Translations under genes and position numbers: made by a program
Shown: positions 21,163 through 30,395 of the stretch, piece by piece
How the letters are laid out: every line of letters starts with the position of its first letter
Position numbering within the stretch: the stretch's first letter is position 1
Origin: Vibrio ezurae NBRC 102218
Lineage (GTDB): Bacteria; Pseudomonadota; Gammaproteobacteria; Enterobacterales; Vibrionaceae
Length of the DNA: 64,000 bases
Assembly: GCF_000467185.1 (NCBI RefSeq)
Contig: NZ_BATM01000045.1
Location: 1-64,000 of the forward strand
Direction of reading: 5' to 3'
Notes under the pieces: generated by a model
What the model was told of the DNA's origin: nothing
Seen by the model: the letters and a program-made list of their open reading frames with translations, nothing else
Database searches by the model: none

Positions 21163-22518
21163 ATGCACGATAAACACGGACTATTAACCGCTCCCATCGA
21201 CAAAGTATTACGTCAAATGACGTTGCCTATGGTGTTGGGTATCGTTGCCATTTTAATGTTCAATCTGGTAGATACCTTCTTTATTTCTCTACTTGGTACC
21301 GATGCATTAGCCGCGATCAGTTTTACCTTCCCTGTCACCTTTGCCATGAACTGCATCACTATGGGGATCGGTATGGGGCTATCCACTCATGTGGGGCGCT
21401 TCTTAGGGCAAAAACAACCAGAGCAAGCGGCGCGATTTTCCAGTCACGGTATTTTGTTGGCGGTACTGTTAATTAGCATTACCTCACTCATTGGCCTATG
21501 CACTATCGAGCCTTTGTTTACTCATCTGGGAGCAGAACCAAAACTATTGCCTCTTATCGAGCAATATATGGCGGTGTGGTATCTGGCTATTCCATTGCTG
21601 GTCATTCCGATGAGTGGCAACGCGGCTATTCGAGCCTATGGGGACACGAAAACCCCGGCCAAAATCATGATTACCGCAGGGGTGATTAATGGCGTATTAG
21701 ACCCATTTCTTATTTTCGGTATTGGCCCGTTTCCTGAGCTTGGCATTCAAGGGGCGGCAATTGCAACCGGGATCAGTTGGTTTGTCGCTATGCTAGCCTC
21801 GTTTTATATTCTGGTAGTGCGCGTTAAATTACTGGCTAAACCAAAGCCAAAACAACTGCTCAGTGACTGGAAAAACATTCTTAAAATCGGCACTCCGGCC
21901 GCGTTATCAAATGCGCTTAATCCGATCAGCGCCGCTATTTTAATGATGATACTGGCCAGTCACGGTACAGCGGCGGTTGCCGCCTATGGCGCAGCGCAAA
22001 GGATTGAGTCTTTGTTATTAATCGTACTCATGGCACTGACCTCGGTTTTAACCCCCTTTATGTCGCAAAACCTGGGCGCAAATAACCCACAACGAAGCTT
22101 CAAAGCACTGTTTATGTGCATGCGTTTCTCGGTTCTATTTCAGCTGTTTGTCTTTGTAGTAATGGTGCCACTGAGCACGCCTTTTGCCAGTTTATTCAGC
22201 CAAGAAGAAAGTGTCCGCCACTTGCTTTGGTTATACCTGGTTTGCGTGCCCATTAGCTATGGGTTTCAAGGTGTGGTGATGCTACTGATCAGCAGTTTAA
22301 ATGCCATGCATAAGCCTTTATCCGCTTTTATCTGGAGCTGTTTGCGCTTATTTGTCTTTACCTTACCTTGCGCGTGGTTAGGCAGCCAATGGTTAGGTAT
22401 TCAAGGACTGTTTATCGGTGTGAGTGTCGGTAATATTCTGGGTGGACTGATGGGGTATCTATACGCTCACAGACTGCGTAGCAACACCCTAAACGAAATA
22501 AGCCCAACACTAGGTTGA
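21163..22518 (+). CDS. MATE-family multidrug/Na+ antiporter
   Basis: A 451-aa polytopic membrane protein of the multidrug and toxic compound extrusion family, which exports cationic drugs in exchange for Na+ or H+. It has the two-fold repeat typical of MATE proteins. Conserved segments are TLPMVLGIVAILMFNLVDTF, GIGMGLSTHVGRFLGQKQPE, IPLLVIPMSGNAAIRAYGDT and MSQNLGANNPQRSFKA in the second half. The hydrophobic segments are consistent with about 12 helices. It belongs to the non-NorM group, so I give no symbol. Transcribed away from groESL; no partner gene is adjacent. Confidence 0.88.
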   Translation: MHDKHGLLTAPIDKVLRQMTLPMVLGIVAILMFNLVDTFFISLLGTDALAAISFTFPVTFAMNCITMGIGMGLSTHVGRFLGQKQPEQAARFSSHGILLAVLLISITSLIGLCTIEPLFTHLGAEPKLLPLIEQYMAVWYLAIPLLVIPMSGNAAIRAYGDTKTPAKIMITAGVINGVLDPFLIFGIGPFPELGIQGAAIATGISWFVAMLASFYILVVRVKLLAKPKPKQLLSDWKNILKIGTPAALSNALNPISAAILMMILASHGTAAVAAYGAAQRIESLLLIVLMALTSVLTPFMSQNLGANNPQRSFKALFMCMRFSVLFQLFVFVVMVPLSTPFASLFSQEESVRHLLWLYLVCVPISYGFQGVVMLLISSLNAMHKPLSAFIWSCLRLFVFTLPCAWLGSQWLGIQGLFIGVSVGNILGGLMGYLYAHRLRSNTLNEISPTLG

Positions 22519-22525
22519 GCTTATT
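22497..22525. terminator. Weak bidirectional hairpin between MATE gene and cysE
   Basis: AATAAGC pairs with GCTTATT, with an inner CAAC/GTTG extension and one mismatch. It overlaps the MATE stop region and sits between convergent genes, but the T-runs are short. Confidence 0.35.
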
Positions 22526-22546
22526 GACTGCATCATGGTGTTAGTC

Positions 22547-23377
22547 TTATATGCCATCACCATGAATAAAATGCTGTGTTCGACCATTAAAGTTTTGGTC
22601 CATATCCTCAGCCGGTTTATCAGACTTAGGCTTTCCAGTGATTTTAGCAGGAACACCGGCAACGGTAGTGTGCGGAGCAACGTTTTGCAATACGACAGAG
22701 CATGAGCCAATTTTGGCACCTTCACCTACTTCGATATTACCCAGAACTTTAGCCCCAGCCCCAATCATAACCCCTTCACGAATTTTAGGGTGACGATCGC
22801 CACATTCTTTACCTGTGCCGCCCAAAGTAACGTCTTGCAGAATCGAAACATCATTCTCAATCACTGCCGTTTCACCAATCACGATCCCCGTAGCATGGTC
22901 AAGCATGATAGCTTTACCAATTTTAGCCGCAGGGTGAATATCCACCTGACAAGCTACTGAGATTTGGTTTTGTAGATACGTCGCTAACGCAATTCGCCCC
23001 TGCTTCCAAAGCCAATTGGCAATACGGTAGCCTTGTAAAGCGTGATACCCCTTTAGATAGAGCAAGGGGGCAGAATACATCGCCACCGCAGGGTCACGGC
23101 TTACTGTCGCACAAATGTCACAAGCCGCAGAGTCAGTGATGCCCGGATCGGCGGCCAGAGCTTCCTCTATTACGTCACGAACTCCCATTGCAGGCATACT
23201 GGCCGTTTTTAGCTTATTTGCTAGGATGTAGCTCAATGCCGCAGCAAAACTATCGTGGTTAATAATGGTCGCATGATAGAAGCTAGCCAGCATAGGCTCT
23301 TGTTCTGCTTGCTCACGGGCCTCATTAACAATGCATTGCCATACATCGTTAGCTTCACACTCATCCATTTTAAACAT
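22547..23377 (-). CDS. cysE: Serine O-acetyltransferase
   Basis: CysE acetylates L-serine with acetyl-CoA, the first step of cysteine synthesis, and is feedback-inhibited by cysteine. The 276-aa protein has the helical N-terminal domain (with DPAVAMYSAPLLYLKGYHALQ) and the left-handed beta-helix of hexapeptide repeats (KIGKAIMLDHATGIVIGETA, VTLGGTGKECGDRHPKI). The flexible C-terminal tail ending in HGDGI matches the segment used to bind the cysteine synthase partner. It is 21 bp after gpsA on the same strand, in the secB-gpsA-cysE order known from enterics. Confidence 0.97.
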   Translation of the reverse strand: MFKMDECEANDVWQCIVNEAREQAEQEPMLASFYHATIINHDSFAAALSYILANKLKTASMPAMGVRDVIEEALAADPGITDSAACDICATVSRDPAVAMYSAPLLYLKGYHALQGYRIANWLWKQGRIALATYLQNQISVACQVDIHPAAKIGKAIMLDHATGIVIGETAVIENDVSILQDVTLGGTGKECGDRHPKIREGVMIGAGAKVLGNIEVGEGAKIGSCSVVLQNVAPHTTVAGVPAKITGKPKSDKPAEDMDQNFNGRTQHFIHGDGI

Positions 23378-23398
23378 CCTTTCTACTAAAAGCGGTTA

Positions 23399-24424
23399 TT
23401 ATCGTTCGGCTTTTTTAGCACGAGACAACAGGTCCTGCGCAGCGGCATTTGCGTCTTTACCTTGATACAACACTTGATAAATTTGATCTACGATTGGCAT
23501 TTCAATGCCTTCTCGATTTGCAAGTACCCATACTTCTTTGGTGTTTCGGTAGCCTTCAACTACTTGCCCAATTTCTTGTTGAGCACTATCAACATCCTGA
23601 CCTTTACCCAATGCTAAGCCAAAACGGCGATTACGAGATTGGTTATCGGTACACGTTAGCACCAAATCACCCAATCCTGCCATCCCCATAAAGGTTTCAG
23701 GTTTAGCACCTAATGCTACGCCTAGGCGAGTCATTTCAGCAAGCCCACGAGTGATCAACGCGGTACGAGCATTCGCACCAAAGCCAATACCATCAGACAT
23801 ACCAGCGCCAATGGCAATGACATTTTTTACCGCACCGCCCAACTGCATACCGATAAAGTCATCGTTAGCATACACACGGAAAGATTTACTACAGTGAATT
23901 TTATTTTGTAGTTCAGTGGCAAATTGAGGCTCAGAAGAGGCAACCGCAATTGCTGTTGGCAAACCCATCGCTAATTCTTTAGCAAATGTTGGGCCAGACA
24001 ATACCGCTAGCGGATACTGATCACCAAGTTTCTCTTGAGCAACATCTTTTAATAAGCGTCCAGTTTCTGGCTCTAAGCCTTTGGTTGCCCAACAGATACG
24101 AGAGTCTGCTTTTAAGTGTGGCTTTAAGCTGTCCAGTACAATACCAAACACATGGCTTGGTACTACCACCAATAGATCTCGACTAGCAGCAACGGCTTTT
24201 TCTAAATCACATTCCACAATCAGCGAATCAGGAAAAGGCACATCCGGTAAGAACTCTTTGTTCATTCTATCCGCTTGTAGCTTCTGCATGTGTTCACGTT
24301 CATGGCCCCAAATAACGACTTCAGCGCCATTACGAGCGAGCGAGATAGCCAGTGAAGTGCCATAAGAACCGGCGCCAATCACTGTCATTGATGTGCCTTG
24401 AAACTCACAATTTGATGCTGCCAT
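23399..24424 (-). CDS. gpsA: Glycerol-3-phosphate dehydrogenase [NAD(P)+]
   Basis: GpsA reduces dihydroxyacetone phosphate to sn-glycerol-3-phosphate for phospholipid synthesis. The Rossmann motif is [20 protein letters not shown] near the N-terminus. Catalytic-region hallmarks are [26 protein letters not shown] and the conserved TLxRGLAE-like segment [11 protein letters not shown] use ATG 24424 (MAASNCEF, 341 aa), which has GGA 8 bases upstream. An in-frame ATG at 24436 would add four residues. It is separated from secB by a strong terminator, so it probably has its own promoter with cysE. Confidence 0.96.
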   Translation of the reverse strand: MAASNCEFQGTSMTVIGAGSYGTSLAISLARNGAEVVIWGHEREHMQKLQADRMNKEFLPDVPFPDSLIVECDLEKAVAASRDLLVVVPSHVFGIVLDSLKPHLKADSRICWATKGLEPETGRLLKDVAQEKLGDQYPLAVLSGPTFAKELAMGLPTAIAVASSEPQFATELQNKIHCSKSFRVYANDDFIGMQLGGAVKNVIAIGAGMSDGIGFGANARTALITRGLAEMTRLGVALGAKPETFMGMAGLGDLVLTCTDNQSRNRRFGLALGKGQDVDSAQQEIGQVVEGYRNTKEVWVLANREGIEMPIVDQIYQVLYQGKDANAAAQDLLSRAKKAER

Positions 24425-24504
24425 ATTCAAATCCATAATATGTTGTGAAAGGGCTACAAACCCTTGAGATTAAAATCTACTGAACTTTAAAAGATAGTGT
24501 AAAT

Positions 24505-24545
24505 AAAAAATGCACACCGTATCAAATAACTAGATGCGGTGTGCA
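24505..24545 (-). terminator. Rho-independent terminator between secB and gpsA
   Basis: Minus strand TGCACACCG pairs with CGGTGTGCA around a 17-base loop and is followed by six T residues. It separates two same-strand genes. Confidence 0.85.
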
Positions 24546-24594
24546 TTAATATTTTCAAGTGAATTCAATCAAAAAAGATTAAATCTAACTGAAA

Positions 24595-25074
24595 TTATGC
24601 GTCAGCTTGAGGCTGTTCTTCTTGCTGTTGTTGCTGGCTTTGTAGATAGTTCATGAACAACGCATCAAAGTTAACAGGCGCAAGGTTTAGTTGAGGGAAA
24701 GTACCCTTAACAACTAGGCTTGAGATAGTTTCACGAGCATATGGGAACAGGATGTTCGGGCAGAATGCACCTAGGCAATGAGCTAGTTGACCTGGTTCCA
24801 TATCTTCAGCAGTAAAGATACCACCTTGTTGAATTTCGCATAGGAAAGCTGTTTCTTCAGCGTTCTTAACCGTTACAGTTAGACGAAGAACAACTTCGTA
24901 AACGCCTTCACCTAGTTGAGCACTTTTAGTGTCTAGGTCTAGGTTTACATCTGGTTGCCATTCTTTTTGAAACATTGCTGGAGAGTTTGGCGCTTCGAAA
25001 GAAAGATCTTTCAGGAAAATACGTTGAATAGTGAAATTCTGTTGTGGTGCTTGAGTCGCTGCTGCTTCAGACAT
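24595..25074 (-). CDS. secB: Protein-export chaperone SecB
   Basis: SecB keeps preproteins unfolded and hands them to SecA. The 159-aa acidic protein contains [19 protein letters not shown] near the N-terminus, [13 protein letters not shown] in the centre, and [17 protein letters not shown]. The tail is Gln-rich ([14 protein letters not shown]), as is common. Length and sequence match the family. It sits 61 bp after the rhodanese gene on the same strand. Confidence 0.97.
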   Translation of the reverse strand: MSEAAATQAPQQNFTIQRIFLKDLSFEAPNSPAMFQKEWQPDVNLDLDTKSAQLGEGVYEVVLRLTVTVKNAEETAFLCEIQQGGIFTAEDMEPGQLAHCLGAFCPNILFPYARETISSLVVKGTFPQLNLAPVNFDALFMNYLQSQQQQQEEQPQADA

Positions 25075-25135
25075 TTTTTAATCCTTAATTTATATACCTT
25101 GGTATTGGGCACGCTTATGTACCCATTAATTATTT

Positions 25136-25609
25136 TTATTCAGCTAGAGCTTTTTGCTTTTTCTTCTTACGTGGTTCTTTTTTAGCACGCACTAAAGGTA
25201 GATTTGCATCACTCCAAGAAGATAAGCCATGTTTCAACACGAATACTTTTTCAAAACCAGCTTTAGCTAGTAGGTTGGCATTCTCAATTGCAGTTTGACC
25301 TGTCTTACATACCACAATGATTGGGTCGCTTTTTCTGTTTTCAAGCGAACCGAATGTCCCTTCTTTAATTTCAGAAGGTAAAATGTGAACTGAGTCAGTA
25401 ATATGACCTTTTTTGAACTCTTCTTTAGAGCGAACGTCTGCTACTACACCACTTTCACGGTTAATTAGCATGGTCATAGCCTGAGTATCAACTTCAGTAT
25501 ATCCAGCGGTGGAAGATTTGAAGATATTCATCACTAGGGCGACAATAATACCAACCCAAACAACACACAGAATCATGTTCTGGTGAGCAAAATCGAAAAT
25601 TTCTTGCAT
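25136..25609 (-). CDS. Membrane-anchored rhodanese-like sulfurtransferase (YibN type)
   Basis: A 157-aa protein with one N-terminal transmembrane helix (ILCVVWVGIIVALVMNIF, about 13-30) and a single rhodanese domain. The active-site loop is VCKTGQTA with catalytic Cys at about 101; VADVRSKEEFKKGHI is the conserved entry motif. The C-terminus is strongly basic (KKEPRKKKKQKA). The domain should face the cytoplasm and transfer sulfane sulfur or act as a phosphatase-like scaffold; the substrate is unknown. The gene order rhodanese-secB-gpsA-cysE, divergent from gpmI, is the same as around E. coli yibN. Confidence 0.9.
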   Translation of the reverse strand: MQEIFDFAHQNMILCVVWVGIIVALVMNIFKSSTAGYTEVDTQAMTMLINRESGVVADVRSKEEFKKGHITDSVHILPSEIKEGTFGSLENRKSDPIIVVCKTGQTAIENANLLAKAGFEKVFVLKHGLSSWSDANLPLVRAKKEPRKKKKQKALAE

Positions 25610-25964
25610 CGTCAGATACTCTTTTTAATTCATAAACCGAAAAATTAGCAGGCAGTATACCATTACCAACGTAGGATGCGAGATTGAGCCGAGTGTGATC
25701 GCTTTTTAAAAAGGAAACATAGATCACGAATACAGCACTATTCACGGCTAAGTTTTATAATTGAAACCTGAGCGCAACCAAATTGATCGTAATTTCACAC
25801 CTTTTTTGAAATTTAACCACTCATCCAGTATGAAAAACACTCATATTTTCCTTTCCTCAGTCGAAACTGAAAATTTATTTAACCTGAAAGTGCTTCAATT
25901 GAGGTAATCTGTAGTAAAATCACGTGAGTGAAAGTTATTCAAAATTAAACAACGAGGTCAAACT
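25610..25964. other. Intergenic region, rhodanese gene / gpmI
   Basis: 355 bp without a gene. It must hold two divergent promoters. A possible gpmI -10, TAAAAT, lies at 25915-25920. GTGATC near 25698 and GATCAC near 25730 form a widely spaced inverted pair, too far apart for one CRP site. Nothing else stands out. Confidence 0.5.
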
Positions 25965-27503
25965 ATGTCAGCTAAGAAGCCAATGGCTCTAGTGATCCTT
26001 GACGGTTACGGATACCGCAAAGATAAAGCCGATAACGCTATCGCAAATGCAAACACACCAGTTTTAGATAACCTGATTGCTACTCAGCCAAACACTCTTA
26101 TCTCTGCTTCTGGTATCGACGTTGGTCTACCTGACGGTCAAATGGGTAACTCTGAAGTAGGTCACACCAACATTGGTGCTGGTCGTGTGGTTTACCAAGA
26201 CCTTACTCGTATTACTAAATCTATCGCTGACAAAGAGTTCCAACAAAATGAAACTCTAGTGAATGCAATGGATAAAGCAATCAAATCTGGTAACGCTGTC
26301 CACATCCTAGGTCTTATGTCTCCAGGTGGCGTTCACAGCCACGAAGACCATATCTATGCAGCCATTGAAATGGCAGCTGAACGTGGCGCAGAAAAAATCT
26401 ACCTACACTGTTTCCTAGACGGACGCGATACTCCACCTCGCTCTGCTGAAGGTTCGCTACAACGCTTCCAAGCGCTATTTACTCAACTAGGCAAAGGTCG
26501 TATCGCCTCTCTTGTGGGTCGTTACTACGCAATGGATCGTGACAACAACTGGGATCGCGTTCAACAAGCTTATGACCTACTAAGTGAAGCAAAATCTGAC
26601 TTCACTTTTGATAGTGCTGTTGCTGGCCTTGAAGCGGCTTACTCTCGTGATGAAAACGATGAATTTGTTAAACCAACAGAAATCAAAGCTGAATCTGAAG
26701 AATCAGCAGCGATCGTTGATGGCGATGCCGTTATCTTCATGAACTACCGTGCTGACCGTGCGCGTGAGATTACTCGTACTTTCGTACCTTCATTTGATAA
26801 CTTCGAACGTAACGTATTCCCACAAGTAGACTTTGTCATGCTGACTCAATACGCAGCAGACATCCCTCTACTATGTGCATTCCCACCAGCATCTCTAGAG
26901 AACACTTACGGTGAGTGGTTATCTAAAGAAGGTAAAACTCAGCTACGTATCTCTGAAACAGAGAAGTACGCACACGTTACATTCTTCTTCAATGGTGGCA
27001 TTGAAAACGAATTTGAAGGTGAAGAGCGTCAACTTGTTGCATCTCCAAAAGTAGCGACTTATGACCTACAACCTGAAATGAGTGCACCAGAACTGACTGA
27101 CAAGCTTGTTGCAGCGATTAAATCTGGCAAATACGACGCGATCGTTTGTAACTACCCTAACTGTGACATGGTTGGCCACACTGGCGTTTACGATGCAGCA
27201 GTTAAAGCAAGTGAAGCTCTAGATGAGTGTATCGGTCGCGTAGTTGAGGCGATCAATGAAGTGGATGGTCAATTGCTCATTACCGCGGACCACGGCAACG
27301 CAGAAATGATGGTTAACCCTGAAACAGGTGGCATTCACACTGCACACACTAACCTTCCTGTTCCTTTGATCTATGTGGGTGGTAAAGACCTAGAATTCAA
27401 AGAAGGCGGTAAACTTTCAGATCTAGCACCTACTATGCTAGAGCTATCTGATACCAAGATCCCAGCAGAGATGTCTGGTCAGGTTCTTGTAAATCTGAAA
27501 TAA
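25965..27503 (+). CDS. gpmI: 2,3-bisphosphoglycerate-independent phosphoglycerate mutase
   Basis: This Mn2+-dependent enzyme interconverts 3- and 2-phosphoglycerate in glycolysis and gluconeogenesis. The 512-aa length is standard. The N-terminal metal site is [10 protein letters not shown]; the phosphoserine nucleophile is in [42 protein letters not shown] and [11 protein letters not shown] complete the alkaline-phosphatase fold ligands. It has AACGAGGTCAAACT before the ATG. It is followed by envC after 64 bp with a perfect palindrome in between, as in the gpmM-envC order of enterics. Confidence 0.98.
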   Translation: MSAKKPMALVILDGYGYRKDKADNAIANANTPVLDNLIATQPNTLISASGIDVGLPDGQMGNSEVGHTNIGAGRVVYQDLTRITKSIADKEFQQNETLVNAMDKAIKSGNAVHILGLMSPGGVHSHEDHIYAAIEMAAERGAEKIYLHCFLDGRDTPPRSAEGSLQRFQALFTQLGKGRIASLVGRYYAMDRDNNWDRVQQAYDLLSEAKSDFTFDSAVAGLEAAYSRDENDEFVKPTEIKAESEESAAIVDGDAVIFMNYRADRAREITRTFVPSFDNFERNVFPQVDFVMLTQYAADIPLLCAFPPASLENTYGEWLSKEGKTQLRISETEKYAHVTFFFNGGIENEFEGEERQLVASPKVATYDLQPEMSAPELTDKLVAAIKSGKYDAIVCNYPNCDMVGHTGVYDAAVKASEALDECIGRVVEAINEVDGQLLITADHGNAEMMVNPETGGIHTAHTNLPVPLIYVGGKDLEFKEGGKLSDLAPTMLELSDTKIPAEMSGQVLVNLK

Positions 27504-27519
27504 TCTTTGCTAAGAAACC

Positions 27520-27547
27520 TTTGCTACAGTGTACACTGTAGCAAAGA
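27520..27547. repeat. Perfect 28-bp palindrome between gpmI and envC
   Basis: CTTTGCTACAGTGT (27520-27533) is followed directly by its exact reverse complement (27534-27547). No T-run follows, so it is not a normal terminator. It could be a protein-binding site or an mRNA hairpin that tunes envC expression. Confidence 0.8.
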
Positions 27548-27567
27548 AGCCAAGATAAAGATTTAGG

Positions 27568-28728
27568 ATGAATCTCATTCCTCAGAAAGCACCATTCTCG
27601 AAAAAATTAAACGCCAGTGTGCTATGCGCTGGCGTTTTGTTATACCTGTCGTCTACACTCTTTTTCTCGCCAGCAGCCAATGCCAACCCTGAAGAATTAA
27701 AAGGGGTAAAAGGTGAGATCACTCGTCAGCAAAAAAGCCTTTCTCATCAGCAGAAAGAACTCGATAAATTGCAAAAACGCTTGAAAACTGACGAACTCTC
27801 TATCGCAAACGCGAGTAAGAGCTTGACGCAAACCCGCTCATCATTAAGACGCTCTGAAGCCAATCTGAAAATTTATGATAAGCAGCACCAAGAATTATTA
27901 GATAAAACTCAGTCACAAGCTGAGGCTTTACAAAAACTGGTGAAGTCTTACTACATGATGCACACCAGCGCTAAAATTGAGAGTTTTCTGAGTCACGAGA
28001 GCACTCAAGAAAAAGATCGTATCAGCCAGTACTATCAACATTTAGCAAAACAACGCACGGCGACCATCACTGAGCTCCAACACACCAACGCTCAGTTGGA
28101 GCAAAAAAACCAACAATTGGTTGCAGAGCAAGAACAAATTGAAGCGTTGCTCAATAAGCAAACCCAACAGCTTAAAAAGCTACGCTCATCTCAGGCCAAC
28201 AGAAAAACCACTGTCGCAAAAATCAAGCGTGGTATCGCGGGCGACAACGCTTATCTCAATGAGCTGAAACGTAATGAAGCGAGACTCAAAGCAGAAATCG
28301 CAAAAGCCGCTAAGCGTAACTCTGTCCCTATGGATGGCTTGTCCAAACGTAAAGGCCGACTACCTTGGCCAATCAAAGGCAAGATACTGCACAGCTATGG
28401 CACTAGACAAAGTGGTCAAGTGCACTGGAAAGGTCTGGTCATTAGCGCTCAATACGAAGAGCCTGTTAAAGCGGTTTATCCCGGCACTGTCGTCTTTGCC
28501 GACTATCTACGTGGCTATGGCTTAGTACTGCTACTTGATCACGGTAAAGGTGACATGACGCTCTATGGTTATAACCAAGTACTAACGAAAAAAGAAGGTG
28601 ATAAGGTGACCGCAGGCGAGACTATCGCACTTGCCGGTGATACTGGAGGACGTTCAACCCCTTCCGTCTACTTTGAATTAAGACGCAATAGCAAAACACA
28701 AAACCCTCGCTATTGGTTGAAGCACTAA
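27568..28728 (+). CDS. envC: Murein hydrolase activator EnvC
   Basis: EnvC is a periplasmic divisome factor that activates amidases AmiA/AmiB for septal splitting. The 386-aa protein has an N-terminal hydrophobic export signal (about 20-38, LCAGVLLYLSSTLFFSPAANA), a long coiled coil (about 40-250, rich in Gln, Lys, Leu), and a C-terminal LytM domain. The LytM metal ligands are lost: the H-x-H pair is replaced by SVYFELR and the first site reads QVHWKGLVI. This degeneracy is normal for EnvC, which activates amidases rather than cutting murein. Its stop codon is embedded in the following terminator stem. Confidence 0.94.
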   Translation: MNLIPQKAPFSKKLNASVLCAGVLLYLSSTLFFSPAANANPEELKGVKGEITRQQKSLSHQQKELDKLQKRLKTDELSIANASKSLTQTRSSLRRSEANLKIYDKQHQELLDKTQSQAEALQKLVKSYYMMHTSAKIESFLSHESTQEKDRISQYYQHLAKQRTATITELQHTNAQLEQKNQQLVAEQEQIEALLNKQTQQLKKLRSSQANRKTTVAKIKRGIAGDNAYLNELKRNEARLKAEIAKAAKRNSVPMDGLSKRKGRLPWPIKGKILHSYGTRQSGQVHWKGLVISAQYEEPVKAVYPGTVVFADYLRGYGLVLLLDHGKGDMTLYGYNQVLTKKEGDKVTAGETIALAGDTGGRSTPSVYFELRRNSKTQNPRYWLKH

Positions 28729-28769
28729 AGACAGAAACGCCAGCTTAAAGCTGGCGTTTCTGTCTTTAG
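28725..28769. terminator. 45-bp near-perfect hairpin, bidirectional terminator envC/zapB
   Basis: Two 22-nt arms, exact reverse complements, flank a single A. Each arm begins CTAAAGACAG and contains CGCCAGC. The A- and T-rich outer halves act as terminators in both directions. The left arm contains the envC stop codon. Confidence 0.9.
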
Positions 28770-28787
28770 CAATTGGAAAAGTAAAAC

Positions 28788-29030
28788 TTATTCTACTTCT
28801 TCCATTTTGCCTAGCATGCTACGAATGCGTTCTTGCCACGCATCATGCTCAGCTTGTACTTGTTGTGCACGCTGTTCAGTTTCAACTTTCTCGTTGCGTA
28901 ATTGCTCAGCTTCATTAGCAAGGCTTTGCTTTTGCTCTTTCAGTTCTTCAACTTCCATTTGTAGCAGAGTAATTGTATCTACCGCTGTCTGCACTTTGGC
29001 TTCTAGTTTTTCTAACACTTCTAAAGACAT
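28788..29030 (-). CDS. zapB: Cell division protein ZapB
   Basis: ZapB is a small cytoplasmic coiled-coil protein that bundles at the Z-ring and joins it to MatP-bound chromosome terminus DNA. The 80-aa product is coiled coil from end to end, rich in Glu, Gln, Leu and Lys ([27 protein letters not shown]), with no Cys or Pro. Length matches the family. In E. coli zapB is beside rraA/menA; here it is about 24 kb away and convergent to envC. Confidence 0.9.
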   Translation of the reverse strand: MSLEVLEKLEAKVQTAVDTITLLQMEVEELKEQKQSLANEAEQLRNEKVETEQRAQQVQAEHDAWQERIRSMLGKMEEVE

Positions 29031-29259
29031 GTTGGCCTACCTAATTCGTTATCCATATATAAAGACTGACTTCTTTAACCATTCTACCCACACGTATGTA
29101 TATAAACACACCTAAAAATTTAATTTCAGTCTAAATGGACAAAAAAAACACGATTCTAATCAAATTTTGACAATCACTTGCCCTTCCCAGTCCTGATGAG
29201 CATTCTCTATGAGACAAAATCGATAAATATTCAAGAAGAGGAATAAACTTGAGCAAATC

Positions 29260-29291
29260 ACGCAAACGTTTTCGTGAAGGTATGGTAGAAT
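29260..29291 (+). promoter_or_regulatory. PurR-type operator over an extended -10 promoter of glpX
   Basis: ACGCAAACGTTTTCGT (29260-29275) matches the PurR consensus ANGCAANCGNTTNCNT at every fixed position. An extended -10, TGGTAGAAT, lies at 29283-29291, so the operator would cover roughly -38 to -23. No good -35 is seen, as is usual for extended -10 promoters. This lies in the 311-bp zapB-glpX gap. Its downstream part also has a tandem repeat of TTTTTTGAACCC (29300-29311 and 29313-29324) in the leader. Confidence 0.6.
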
Positions 29292-29341
29292 CTCGGCGAT
29301 TTTTTGAACCCTTTTTTTGAACCCTCTTAATTGGAGTCGAT

Positions 29342-30349
29342 ATGAAACGCGATTTGGCAATGGCATTTTCTCGTGTAACAGAAGGCGCAGCTCTAGCCGG
29401 TTATAAATGGCTTGGACGCGGAGATAAAAACGCAGCTGATGGCGCAGCTGTTGAAGTTATGCGTACCCTGCTGAATAAAACTGAAATTAGCGGTGAAATT
29501 GTTATTGGTGAAGGTGAAATCGATGATGCACCTATGCTGTATATTGGCGAAATGGTCGGCGTTGGCGGTGATGCTGTCGATATCGCAGTGGATCCAATAG
29601 AGGGAACTCGCATGACGGCTATGGGGCAATCCAATGCCTTAGCGGTACTTGCAGCTGGTGAAAAAGGAAGCTTCCTTAAAGCACCAGATATGTACATGGA
29701 AAAACTGGTTGTTGGCCCAGGCGCAAAAGGTCACATCGATCTTGCTAAACCATTAGCTGAAAACCTCGTCAATGTCGCTCAAGCTCTGGGTAAGTCTCTT
29801 AATGAATTGACTGTCATTACACTAGCAAAACCTCGTCACGACCAAGTGATTGCTGAAATGCAAGCTATGGGTGTTCGAGTATTTGCTGTGCCAGACGGCG
29901 ATGTAGCCGCTTCTATTTTGACTTGTATGCCAGACAGTGAAGTAGACATGATGTACTGCATTGGTGGTGCACCAGAAGGTGTTGTTTCGGCTGCCGTAAT
30001 CCGCGCTCTAGATGGTGATATGCACGGTCGCCTTCTTCCTCGCCATGAGGTTAAAGGAGACGATGAAGAAAATCGTATTCACGGCGAAGAAGAGTTGAAA
30101 CGCTGTGCTGAGATGGGCGTTGAAGCAAATGTGATTTTAGAAATGTCCGATATGGCAAGCAGTGACAATGTGTTGTTTGCCGCAACGGGAATCACTAAAG
30201 GTGATTTGCTAGAGGGCATCACTCGCCAAGGCAATATCGCCACTACAGAAACGCTATTAATCAGAGGCCGTTGTCGCACAATTCGTCGTATTAAGTCGAT
30301 TCATTACCTAGAACGCAAAGACGATGACGTGAAAGGACACATCCTTTAA
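29342..30349 (+). CDS. glpX: Fructose-1,6-bisphosphatase class II (GlpX)
   Basis: GlpX removes the 1-phosphate from fructose-1,6-bisphosphate in gluconeogenesis. The 335-aa protein has the class II metal/substrate motif VDPIEGTRMTAMGQ (about 84-97), with EGEIDDAPMLYIGE before it. GGAPEGVVSAAVIRALDG lies in the C-terminal half. Start ATG follows TTGGAGTCGAT. Unlike the E. coli gene it is not downstream of glpFK, so it may answer to a different signal, possibly the PurR-like operator upstream. pfkA and tpiA are close by. Confidence 0.96.
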   Translation: MKRDLAMAFSRVTEGAALAGYKWLGRGDKNAADGAAVEVMRTLLNKTEISGEIVIGEGEIDDAPMLYIGEMVGVGGDAVDIAVDPIEGTRMTAMGQSNALAVLAAGEKGSFLKAPDMYMEKLVVGPGAKGHIDLAKPLAENLVNVAQALGKSLNELTVITLAKPRHDQVIAEMQAMGVRVFAVPDGDVAASILTCMPDSEVDMMYCIGGAPEGVVSAAVIRALDGDMHGRLLPRHEVKGDDEENRIHGEEELKRCAEMGVEANVILEMSDMASSDNVLFAATGITKGDLLEGITRQGNIATTETLLIRGRCRTIRRIKSIHYLERKDDDVKGHIL

Positions 30350-30365
30350 TCCGTAATTTATGCTT

Positions 30366-30394
30366 AAAAAAACGCAGCATTAGCTGCGTTTTTT
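30366..30394. terminator. Bidirectional terminator glpX / DUF805 gene
   Basis: AACGCAGC and GCTGCGTT pair around ATTA, with A-run left and T-run right, between convergent genes. Confidence 0.9.
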
Positions 30395-30395
30395 A

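Noticed and set aside
25690..25740. TGTGATCGCTTTTT and ATCACG as CRP sites before gpmI
   Set aside because: Each is a lone half-site and the two are far too widely spaced to form one dimer site.
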